A DNA stretch of 64,000 bases from Acinetobacter sp. ASP199 (lineage in GTDB: Bacteria; Pseudomonadota; Gammaproteobacteria; Pseudomonadales; Moraxellaceae): NCBI RefSeq assembly GCF_022700675.1, contig NZ_CP062182.1, positions 248,001 to 312,000 on the forward strand. Reading direction: 5' to 3'. The notes under the pieces were generated by a model. It had not been told where the DNA came from, did not search any database, and saw only the letters and a list, made by a program, of their open reading frames with translations. Positions within the stretch are counted from its first letter, which is position 1; every line of letters starts with the position of its first letter. A program made the position numbers and the translations under genes. This document shows positions 57,101-64,000 of this stretch, in pieces.

Positions 57101-57858
57101 AATATCAGGTACGGGATTTCTTGCTACAACAAGAGCAGGAGATTGATACCCGGTTGATGCTGGATCGTTTACCAGTCGGCAAAACACAAGAAGCGACCTG
57201 GCTAAGTACTCAACAGGAACAGGAATTACTGCAACAGCGCCTGCAACAGTTAGACAAACAGATTACCCGCACCACGCAGCAGAACTATCGTTATTCATCC
57301 GATCTGATTTTGCAGATTACTGTGCCGCAGCAGCCCAATGCACCGTATTGGCTGAGCATGCAGTCGGCTTCAGCATCAGAGCGCCGTCGCGCGCATGTCT
57401 GGCTGGAATATCTGCTCTGGCTGGCCTATTTAAATGATGACAGCTATACCGCAGAGCTGGAACGGATTGTGCTGTTTAGTAATAAGACTGTGAAATTCTG
57501 CAAGGTGACGTCCTCTCAGGCTAAAGAATATTTATCGCATTGGTTTAAGGCCTGGGAAGCAGGTCAGCAGCAGCCGGTGGTGTTGCCAGCTGAGCTGATA
57601 CTGAAAAAAGACTGGCAATGGCAAACCAATGAACAGGGGCAGATGATCATTGGTGATCTGGATAAGCTGCTGGCGGCCTGGAACAACACTTATGAAAGTA
57701 CCCGACCGCTAAGTTCGGATGAGTCCTGTGTACTGCATCAGGACTGGCAGTTCATTTTGCAGGATCAGGACCCGGATCAGGCCCTGCAGCATAGCCTGCT
57801 GAAATTTGCCTATGATCTGTATGCGCCAATTCAACAACATTTAGAGTGGGTAAAATAA
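54151..57858 (+). CDS. recC: Exodeoxyribonuclease V subunit gamma (RecC)
   Basis: This 1235-aa RecC is the scaffold that recognises Chi and splits the DNA strands in the RecBCD helicase-nuclease. It has the fold of a UvrD-type helicase without ATPase motifs, plus an inactive nuclease-like C-terminus. VQIHVCHSSLRQLEVLREQI and GVSRLDVSNAWRAVLG are conserved. It is somewhat longer than E. coli RecC (1122 aa). TTTGGGG precedes the ATG. recB begins directly after its stop codon, so the operon is recC-recB-recD. The gene order differs from E. coli, where ptrA separates recC from recB. Confidence 0.95.
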   Translation: MAIHVIQSQKIDVLLDSMLLVTTQQKRTAFQVLEPQHFIVPSPAVEAWLTQKIAEKKGISANTQFHHRIRAFQWTSYQWVLNSQKELEQVREANIPRIIIKWRAFQALRKTILADEIPLKSQHPLYSIVKRIYDSADRLEQPNERLLKKQSMLYWVCEQVSRLFSHYMDYRGYCARNCPPQQCSCPTNWLNNWGQNLPLEIEQMLYIPKDENGQEIPVADFVKIQARELEAWQRWLWQNVFQDDYAKILDIEKLYWERIENPETRTQALKQLPSQVVVFSLLELPPAQLDFLRRLGQYIEIYIFHFNPSQEYWADSVDPSWKARYDLGVQERFIQKYEQSRGNKPSDEEIAAFWKKFQLNFNAEDRESRHPLLTRFGKQARDHFSLLSKLSSGEEGHWADAFVDDDQDHLLAKIQSDILYLVEPERHTYPLKPDDSSVQIHVCHSSLRQLEVLREQIIHWLAQGTEEVPRQPSDILVLSPNLKELEPAIRSVFAPPPREREGNPSRLRKNNIYLPIQISGVSRLDVSNAWRAVLGRIQLMHRRFSIEDFADWLSLSATQQYYGLDYAQVERIIQLLSDAGFKRGLDQQHLQQQLYDGDEDYRFSFRFALDRLALGIAVPEHQLFEDTLSYAKVLSSDFPLIAKLIQIYQDFNERRGWLNAHEQGQRTPVKTWLEHLYRDVNEFRSQGVESLKTVAEIIEKQMRMLTLADYHDQDDPNAIQELVALSLPLPYVLEEIQNSLDMQLDQAEPTGQITFSQIGQIRPLPYKLVVMLNLDTGKFPSRNQQLPFDLMSILKPQLGDRSRLDDDQGAFLDALLLAQENLWLFYNGFDVNDGEVRDPSTSLQELIQHIALISQSEHPDADVDVMTEINGLPVAAHIQQLYHVHPLQPFDPVGFSAPRTPRFQDQWHDVASFLCKAEGQRRNWINTHCLPVQQEQIRMLHGEEWIQDMIFPARLFLKSVGISSVKYKDLPAAQEPLLLDKLQQYQVRDFLLQQEQEIDTRLMLDRLPVGKTQEATWLSTQQEQELLQQRLQQLDKQITRTTQQNYRYSSDLILQITVPQQPNAPYWLSMQSASASERRRAHVWLEYLLWLAYLNDDSYTAELERIVLFSNKTVKFCKVTSSQAKEYLSHWFKAWEAGQQQPVVLPAELILKKDWQWQTNEQGQMIIGDLDKLLAAWNNTYESTRPLSSDESCVLHQDWQFILQDQDPDQALQHSLLKFAYDLYAPIQQHLEWVK

Positions 57859-60800
57859 ATGACCATGGCCCCTCAACAGCATCATAAAATTTCAACCAAC
57901 CCGATTCAGGACATGACCTTTACGGGGCTGCACTGGATCGAGGCTTCGGCGGGAACCGGCAAGACCTATACTTTGTCCAGCCTGATGGTGCGGATTTTTC
58001 TAGATAAATACTATCCACATCAGGTGATTGCGACGACGTTTACCCGTAAGGCGACAGCCGAACTAAAAAGCCGGGTACGCGCACGTGTGGAAGAAACCCT
58101 ACGTTATCTCCAACGCTATCAGCATCTTAATTCGGTAGAAATGACCCAGCAGATCGAGCAGGAATCTGATCCGCTGTTCCAGAAAGTGCTGCAAGATTAT
58201 GGCAGTCGCATGGACTATGCCCGCCGTCGTCTAGGGCTAGTACTAAACCAGCTAGATGAACTGTTTGTGGGGACTCTGGACGGTTTTAGCCAGAAGCTGC
58301 TGCGTGAGTTTGCCTTTGAAAGTGGTCGAATAGAACGTGCTGAACTGACTGAAGATCAGGACCTGTATATCCAGCAGCTGATTCACGATGTGCTACGGGA
58401 ATGGATCCAGCAGCAGCCACAATACGTCATCAATCAGATGTATCTGCAGAACCAGCTCAAAGCCCCGGAGCACTACGTGGGATTGGTACGCGATGCCTTA
58501 AATTTTAATGCTAACCATTTTCAGCCAGTACGACATGTGGAATGGGATCTGAGCGAACTGGATGAATGTATCGAACAGCTGGTCAATATCAGTCAGGCAG
58601 AACTGCTCAAGATGCAGACTTATTGCACTGAGACACCGAAATATTTTTATAAAAACTTTCACGCAAAACTGTCAGAAATCTGCAGCAATTTTTCTGATTG
58701 GTCGGTGCAGCTGAGTGAACAAAAGGGTATGTGCTTCTTTGATCCTGAGCGGAGCAAGCTGGTGCTGAAGCTGTGTCATCTGCTGCGTAATAAAACTGAT
58801 TTCCAGCCAGGCAAGCAGCGCTTTACCAAAAGCTGTAGTGAAGAGGAGCAGCAGTATTTCCTCAGCCATCCGCTGATTTGCGCTATCGAAGTGCTATGCA
58901 ACGTTAAAGAGGCACTGGATGAAAAGTTCAAACAGCTCACGGCTTATCTGGAATATCACCTGATTCGTAGTGTGCAGCATCGTCTGCCCCAGACCTTGCA
59001 GAAGCAGGGTGAAACGACCTTCTCGCAACAGATTCGTACTCTGACGGAAGCCTTGCAAGGTGAACAAGGCCGCCGTTTTGCCCAGTTTGTGCAGTCGCGT
59101 TATCCCTTGATTCTGGTAGATGAATTTCAGGACACCAACCAGGATCAGGATGATCTGCTGGCACGAATCTGGAGGGATGCTGCACGGGTACAGCTTGGTT
59201 GTATGATTATGGTGGGTGACCCGAAGCAGGCCATTTATGGTTTCCGTGGCGGTGACATGCTGACCTATAACAAGGCCCATGCTGATGTCCGTTTAAAGCA
59301 GGGCCATGAATATACCCTGACCCAAAACCACCGCTCGGTCAAAGCTTTGGTGGAAGTGGTCGATGCCCTGTTCCAGCAGCAAATGGATTTTGGTGAAAGC
59401 GTTAACTACAGCTTGATTCAGGCGGGTAGTCGTCCCCATCCGGACCTGATTGATTGCGGACAAGCGAATCCCTATCCCCTGCGCTGGGTCCAGCTGGGTG
59501 AGCAGGAGTATGAAGCCGATCAGGTGGCTTGGAAAATCCGTGAATTACTGAATCAGTCAGCGCAGAATCAGCTTTATTTTCAGGGTCAAAATCAGCAGCA
59601 AGCATTAATAGAAGATGATATTGCCGTACTGTCCTTTGGACATTATGCACTGGAGCAGGTGAAACAGCGCCTGCAACGGATGGGGATTGCCTGTTATAAA
59701 GAATCCAAGCAGAGCGTATTTTCCAGTCTGGTCGCGCAGGATGTCGCCGCGGTGCTGACTGCGATTATGGACCCGTTTAATGAGGCCAAGGTCCGCCGTG
59801 CGCTTGTGACCCGTCTGCTCGGCTTTGACCTGAAAAAGCTGCTGGACCTGCAACAGCAGCCAGTGGGCCTGAGTACCTTTATTGCCGATTTTGAAGCGAT
59901 CCGGGAAATGTGGTTCGACAAAGGCTTCCTCAGCGCCTGGAACTATGCCCTGAATCTGTTTGATGTCTGGACCAATCTGGTGGCGAACCAGAGCATTGAC
60001 AATGAACGGGTCGTGGTCAATCTGCGTCATTTGACCGAAATCCTGTCGCAGCAAAGTGAATATTATCAGGGTGCGCAAAAGCTGTATCACTGGTATCTGC
60101 GCCAGCTACAGTCTCCATCCGGCAAGGACAGTGAAAAAGAACGCAAGCTGTCAGGTGACCGTGGCGTACAGTTACTCACTATCCATGCATCCAAGGGGTT
60201 GGAGTTTAAAGTCGTATTTCTGATGGGCGCTGATGCACCGTTCGACGTGAACAAAGGTAACCTGAACTTCTCGCTGGCGGGTCATGAGCAGGACGAGATT
60301 CTGAATCAGTCACGAGTGATTGCGGTAAACCGTGGGGACCTGCATGAACAGGCACAGCTACAGAATGCTGCACGGAATGCTGCAGAGAATCACCGGCTTT
60401 GGTATGTGGCCCTGACCCGTGCCAGTCACCGGGTATATGCCATGCTACAGGATCAGAGTGGTCAATCAGATTCCTGCCTGGCCTATTGGCGAGGGCAGGG
60501 CGAACAGGCCTTCCAGCACCCGCTCAGTTGTATGGAAAATGCCTTAACGGCGGAACCACCGCGTATTGCATTAGAACAGATGAAAACCACAGTGGAACTG
60601 GTTGCACATCCTCTACCCGAACAGCAGTTTTATCCACGGACCAAAACCAGCTTCACCGCTTTGTCGCGACATCAGTTACATGCAGCCGTAATGCAGGATG
60701 ATCTGGTTAGTCTGAATGAACAGGCAGAAAGTGCTGCCGATGAAATCCATCTGGAGACAGAAGCAGAAGTGCTGCAGCAGCCACTGGACTGGATCAAACT

Positions 60801-61977
60801 GAATTTTCCCAAAGGGACCGTGGCCGGAACTTTCTTGCACAGCATTTTTGAACATCTGGATTTTCAGGATAGCAGTTACTGGAATTTGGAAATTCGTCGC
60901 CGTTTCAAGAACACCGCACCGCATCTCTGGACGGAACTGAAAGACCGGTTGCAGCAGGACTTTCAGATTCTGGAACGGCTGCAGCAGGTGTTCCAGCAGC
61001 ATTATATGCAGGCCACGATTAACCTGAATACCTTGTTCAAGCGGATAGCCAGCAATGCCGGCTTAAAAGCAGAAGCACTCGCTGAGGCTATCAGGCGTGT
61101 CATGGCCAGCATCAACTACAAACTGCTGACCACTATCCGCCTGCATGACCAGAGTGTTGCCTATCGGCATACATGGCGCAGCTTCTTCCAGCAGCCACCT
61201 TTAGATGTCACTCATTTTCTACAGTTCATGGCGCAGTTTGAGCATTATTTTCTGGAACTGGAGGGTGATGCCTTTATTCAGCAGTTTGAGCAGGAAATGG
61301 CGCAGCTGCCTAAAGCAAGCACGTATGAAAATATTGATGTGACAGGTCTGATGCAACAGTCAGCAGAGTTATTCTTTGAGGAATTATCTGAAGATATTCT
61401 GCTGAATTTGATGCACGACTGGGTCGGAGAAATCCTGAATACACCGATTCAAGCTGAGTTTTATTTAAGCCAGCTGGATCAGCAGAGTTTCCTGTCGGAA
61501 TTCCCGTTCTATCTGTCTTTGAGTGATGCACCGCTACAGATCCGCCAGATTCAGCAGCTGTTTACGGATTATGGCCTGATCATGCCGGATTTCAATGAAG
61601 CCAAATCGGCACGTTACCTGACCGGGGCAATCGACCTGGTATATTTTGATGGTCAGCGCTATCACATTGCCGACTACAAGAGTAACTATCTCGGTGCCAA
61701 TCAAGAAGATTATCTACCGGAAGCAATTCATAACAGCATGACCCATTCCAGTTACTGGTTGCAGGCAGCCTTGTACCTGGTTGCCATGCACCGCTATTTA
61801 AGTGCTCATCTGCAGGGCTATGACATCCGGCAGCATCTGGGTGGAGCGACCTATCTATATCTGCGTGGTATGAATGGGCAGGTCGGGCAGGGGCTATATC
61901 ATTGGCAACCTGAAGTCGAATTTATCCAAAAATTGGATCAGATTCTGGGCTATTATGCGATGAATAAATCGGCATAA
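57859..61977 (+). CDS. recB: Exodeoxyribonuclease V subunit beta (RecB)
   Basis: This 1372-aa RecB is the 3'-5' helicase and sole nuclease of RecBCD. The SF1 helicase has Walker A EASAGTGKTYTLSSLM, VDEFQDTNQDQD (motif II), GDPKQAIYGFRGGD (III), LLTIHASKGLEFKVVF (V) and LWYVALTRA (VI). The C-terminal nuclease domain holds TGAIDLVYFDGQRYHIADYK with the catalytic Asp-Asp-Lys. It is ~190 residues longer than E. coli RecB (1180 aa). The start immediately follows recC, implying coupled translation. Confidence 0.97.
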   Translation: MTMAPQQHHKISTNPIQDMTFTGLHWIEASAGTGKTYTLSSLMVRIFLDKYYPHQVIATTFTRKATAELKSRVRARVEETLRYLQRYQHLNSVEMTQQIEQESDPLFQKVLQDYGSRMDYARRRLGLVLNQLDELFVGTLDGFSQKLLREFAFESGRIERAELTEDQDLYIQQLIHDVLREWIQQQPQYVINQMYLQNQLKAPEHYVGLVRDALNFNANHFQPVRHVEWDLSELDECIEQLVNISQAELLKMQTYCTETPKYFYKNFHAKLSEICSNFSDWSVQLSEQKGMCFFDPERSKLVLKLCHLLRNKTDFQPGKQRFTKSCSEEEQQYFLSHPLICAIEVLCNVKEALDEKFKQLTAYLEYHLIRSVQHRLPQTLQKQGETTFSQQIRTLTEALQGEQGRRFAQFVQSRYPLILVDEFQDTNQDQDDLLARIWRDAARVQLGCMIMVGDPKQAIYGFRGGDMLTYNKAHADVRLKQGHEYTLTQNHRSVKALVEVVDALFQQQMDFGESVNYSLIQAGSRPHPDLIDCGQANPYPLRWVQLGEQEYEADQVAWKIRELLNQSAQNQLYFQGQNQQQALIEDDIAVLSFGHYALEQVKQRLQRMGIACYKESKQSVFSSLVAQDVAAVLTAIMDPFNEAKVRRALVTRLLGFDLKKLLDLQQQPVGLSTFIADFEAIREMWFDKGFLSAWNYALNLFDVWTNLVANQSIDNERVVVNLRHLTEILSQQSEYYQGAQKLYHWYLRQLQSPSGKDSEKERKLSGDRGVQLLTIHASKGLEFKVVFLMGADAPFDVNKGNLNFSLAGHEQDEILNQSRVIAVNRGDLHEQAQLQNAARNAAENHRLWYVALTRASHRVYAMLQDQSGQSDSCLAYWRGQGEQAFQHPLSCMENALTAEPPRIALEQMKTTVELVAHPLPEQQFYPRTKTSFTALSRHQLHAAVMQDDLVSLNEQAESAADEIHLETEAEVLQQPLDWIKLNFPKGTVAGTFLHSIFEHLDFQDSSYWNLEIRRRFKNTAPHLWTELKDRLQQDFQILERLQQVFQQHYMQATINLNTLFKRIASNAGLKAEALAEAIRRVMASINYKLLTTIRLHDQSVAYRHTWRSFFQQPPLDVTHFLQFMAQFEHYFLELEGDAFIQQFEQEMAQLPKASTYENIDVTGLMQQSAELFFEELSEDILLNLMHDWVGEILNTPIQAEFYLSQLDQQSFLSEFPFYLSLSDAPLQIRQIQQLFTDYGLIMPDFNEAKSARYLTGAIDLVYFDGQRYHIADYKSNYLGANQEDYLPEAIHNSMTHSSYWLQAALYLVAMHRYLSAHLQGYDIRQHLGGATYLYLRGMNGQVGQGLYHWQPEVEFIQKLDQILGYYAMNKSA

Positions 61978-62048
61978 AATGGCGAAATTGAGAAATATTT
62001 ACAATAGAAACAGAAAATTATCCTGTGGATAAATTTGAGGATAACTGT

Positions 62049-63821
62049 GTGGAAAATGAGCAAAATCACGTGTCACAGCTGACTTCACTATGGATGCCGT
62101 GGATTGAGCATTTATCTCAGCCGCCATTTAGCTCGGCCAGCTTTGACGATGAGGCCAAACTGCTGATACATGCTGTACTGGAAGCCATGCAAAATGGGAA
62201 CAGCTGTATTGACGCGGCAGAGGAGCAAATCACCTTGCTGCACAATCTGGTACGCCGTAGCGAGTCTGATCAGCATGCGATTGCCCCCTTTGTTTTTCAG
62301 GACCAGCAGTTGTATCTGTACCGTTACTGGAAACTGGAACAGGCAGTCGCTGCCCATGTGGCTCGCATCAAATCCCAGCAGTTGAAAGCAGTTCCGTTGA
62401 ATGAACGTCATCGCAGTCTGCTTTCCGATCCGCAGCAGCAGAAAGCGCTGGAAATGGTGGCCAGTCAAGGCCTAAGTATCATTACGGGTGGTCCGGGAAC
62501 CGGGAAAACCTATACGCTGGCGCATATCATTGCTGTGCTGAATGAAAGTCTGCCGGACATCCGGATTGCCATGGCGGCACCGACCGGAAAGGCGGCACAG
62601 CGTATGAAAGAAGCATTGCAGAATGCCTTGAGCAGTCCGGCACTGGCCCAGTTTGATCTGGAAACTCTAAAACAGTTACAGCCTGTGACCTTGCACCGTC
62701 TGTTAGGTTTGGGAACCACTGCACAGCCAAGATTCCATGCCCGACAGCCATTGCCTTATGATGTGATTGTAGTCGATGAAGCGTCTATGCTCGATTTAAG
62801 CCTGTCACAGATGTTGCTGGCAGCGGTGCCAGAGGGTGCGCGTTTGATCCTGCTGGGCGATGCGAATCAGTTGGCTTCTGTCGATGTCGGTACCGTACTG
62901 GCTGATTTGCAGCAGGTGCCGGCCCTGGCCAATAACCGGATTAATCTGGTGAAAACTCGACGCTTTGCTGAAGGTGCACGGATTGGTGCACTGGCGCATT
63001 TTATTCAGCAAGCTATTCCTGGCCCTAATCTGTTAAACGAATTTGAAAAAGAGGTAGTGCCTGCATCTGAGCTACAGGCGATTGATCTGGAACAAATCGA
63101 AATTGACCATGTGCAGCTGCAATACCTGCCTGAAAATGTGCTGTTCAATGATGCTCAGCCCTATTATGACCAGCTCATGTATGGCTATCAGAGCTATATA
63201 CAGGCACTAAAAGCTGGGGTGGGCAGTCAAGATTTTAATGCATTTGTGGAGCAGATCATTCGTCATTTTGATGATTACCGTATTCTGACTGCGATCCGTC
63301 ATAGCGTTTTTGGTCTGACCCGACTCAATCAGCAGATTGAACAGCGCCTACTCACTGCAACCGGGCAGATCAAGCAGGGCGACTGGTATATCGGCCGTCC
63401 GGTGATGATGACCTATAACGATTACCAGCTGGGACTCTCTAATGGGGATATTGGTATCTGTTTCCTGCGTGAGCATCTTGGACAGCGTCAGTTTGAAGTT
63501 TATTTCCCGAGTCTGGAAAAATGGGTTCTGGCGACACGTTTACCAAAAAGTATTGAGACGGCCTTTGCCCTGACGATTCATAAATCCCAAGGTTCAGAGT
63601 TTCGGCACACTGCAGTAGTGCTGGACCATAAGGCCAGTAACCTGCTGAGTAAGGAACTGATTTACACAGCAATTACCCGTGCAAAAAAAGCGGTCACATT
63701 ATTGGTAGATCGTGAAGCATTTACACAATCATTAAGCCTGAAAACTACCCGTCGTAGTGGCTTGAGCAAAAAAATCATTGAAGAGTGTCATAACTTTTCA
63801 GATGATAGTGAGAAGGTTTAA
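62049..63821 (+). CDS. recD: Exodeoxyribonuclease V subunit alpha (RecD)
   Basis: This 590-aa RecD is the 5'-3' helicase of RecBCD. It has Walker A ITGGPGTGKTYTLAHI, motif II VVDEASMLDLSL, motif III LLGDANQLASVDVG and the C-terminal UvrD-like segment ALTIHKSQGSEFRHTAVV with ELIYTAITRAKK. I chose the GTG at 62049, since GAGG ends 8 bases upstream; an in-frame GTG at 62025 would add 8 residues but has no ribosome site. It follows recB after 71 bases. A 16-base palindrome lies just past its stop. Confidence 0.95.
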   Translation: MENEQNHVSQLTSLWMPWIEHLSQPPFSSASFDDEAKLLIHAVLEAMQNGNSCIDAAEEQITLLHNLVRRSESDQHAIAPFVFQDQQLYLYRYWKLEQAVAAHVARIKSQQLKAVPLNERHRSLLSDPQQQKALEMVASQGLSIITGGPGTGKTYTLAHIIAVLNESLPDIRIAMAAPTGKAAQRMKEALQNALSSPALAQFDLETLKQLQPVTLHRLLGLGTTAQPRFHARQPLPYDVIVVDEASMLDLSLSQMLLAAVPEGARLILLGDANQLASVDVGTVLADLQQVPALANNRINLVKTRRFAEGARIGALAHFIQQAIPGPNLLNEFEKEVVPASELQAIDLEQIEIDHVQLQYLPENVLFNDAQPYYDQLMYGYQSYIQALKAGVGSQDFNAFVEQIIRHFDDYRILTAIRHSVFGLTRLNQQIEQRLLTATGQIKQGDWYIGRPVMMTYNDYQLGLSNGDIGICFLREHLGQRQFEVYFPSLEKWVLATRLPKSIETAFALTIHKSQGSEFRHTAVVLDHKASNLLSKELIYTAITRAKKAVTLLVDREAFTQSLSLKTTRRSGLSKKIIEECHNFSDDSEKV

Positions 63822-63822
63822 T

Positions 63823-63838
63823 GTAAGCATATGCTTAC
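63823..63838. repeat. Perfect 16-base palindrome after recD
   Basis: GTAAGCATATGCTTAC is a perfect inverted repeat directly after the recD stop codon. Without a T run it is not a simple terminator; it could be an operator or part of a longer repeat. The remaining 162 bases show no gene, but AAGAGGAAAC at 63987-63996 resembles a ribosome site for a gene starting just beyond the window. Confidence 0.6.
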
Positions 63839-64000
63839 GCCGATTCAGGAGATTTGCGGATAGAGCTTCGCTGCCCTTTTTGAGAAGATGAGTCCTACAA
63901 AGAACTCAACAAGGAAAGTTGAGAATAATCGCATAATTATTATAAGAAAGCCATAAGACAGCGAGCTTACATTGATGTAGGTGAAAAAAGAGGAAACTTA

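Overview
The window is a stretch of chromosome from a gammaproteobacterium of the genus Acinetobacter. This rests on recognising proteins and gene order: type II secretion genes followed by an FHA protein, gph and a stand-alone trpE; a tRNA(Thr-Tyr-Gly-Thr)-tuf-tRNA(Trp)-secE-nusG-rplKAJL-rpoBC block; a two-domain polyphosphate:AMP phosphotransferase of the Acinetobacter johnsonii type; and recC-recB-recD in that order. No search was run and the species is not assigned. Intergenic DNA is AT-rich, and most genes end in simple hairpin-plus-T terminators.

Layout. 1-3217: type II secretion (end of gspN, gspC, gspD). 3282-6288: a tail-anchored FHA protein, gph, and trpE behind a structured leader. 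6318-20649: the translation and transcription core, with four tRNAs, tuf, tRNA-Trp, secE, nusG, rplK, rplA, a long L10 leader, rplJ, rplL, an attenuator, rpoB, a repeat element and rpoC. 20757-28608: envelope and stress genes, namely small lipoproteins, a DUF4442 protein, an alpha/beta hydrolase, a sodium/proton antiporter-like carrier, OmpW, an LprI-like protein, and htpG behind a likely heat-shock promoter. 28609-34401: a poorly characterised region with a decayed secreted peptide gene, an outer-membrane protein, a 59-aa plus 471-aa gene pair of unknown function, a 51-aa secreted peptide, dodecin and a FrnE-type DsbA protein. 34412-41281: a CoA-transferase, the EnvZ/OmpR system split by a cruciform-like element, and tex. 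41338-46578: a membrane protein, a patatin, a lipoprotein plus outer-membrane-barrel pair, and an IS5-type insertion sequence with a frameshifted transposase. 46663-49928: ubiE-ubiJ-ubiB for ubiquinone synthesis. 50412-53974: conserved unknowns around the polyphosphate:AMP phosphotransferase. 54151-63821: recCBD.

Most of the window is conserved core genome, and I see no defence island, prophage, CRISPR array or integron. The parts least explained by known biology are RNA-level structures: the hairpin array before the L10 leader, a terminator/antiterminator-like leader before the secreted protein at 21097, the repeat between rpoB and rpoC, and the trpE leader. To these add the unnamed gene pairs at 30297-31904 and 42940-45558. 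Motif positions and pairings were read by eye. Folding energies, homology searches and expression data would be needed to confirm them.
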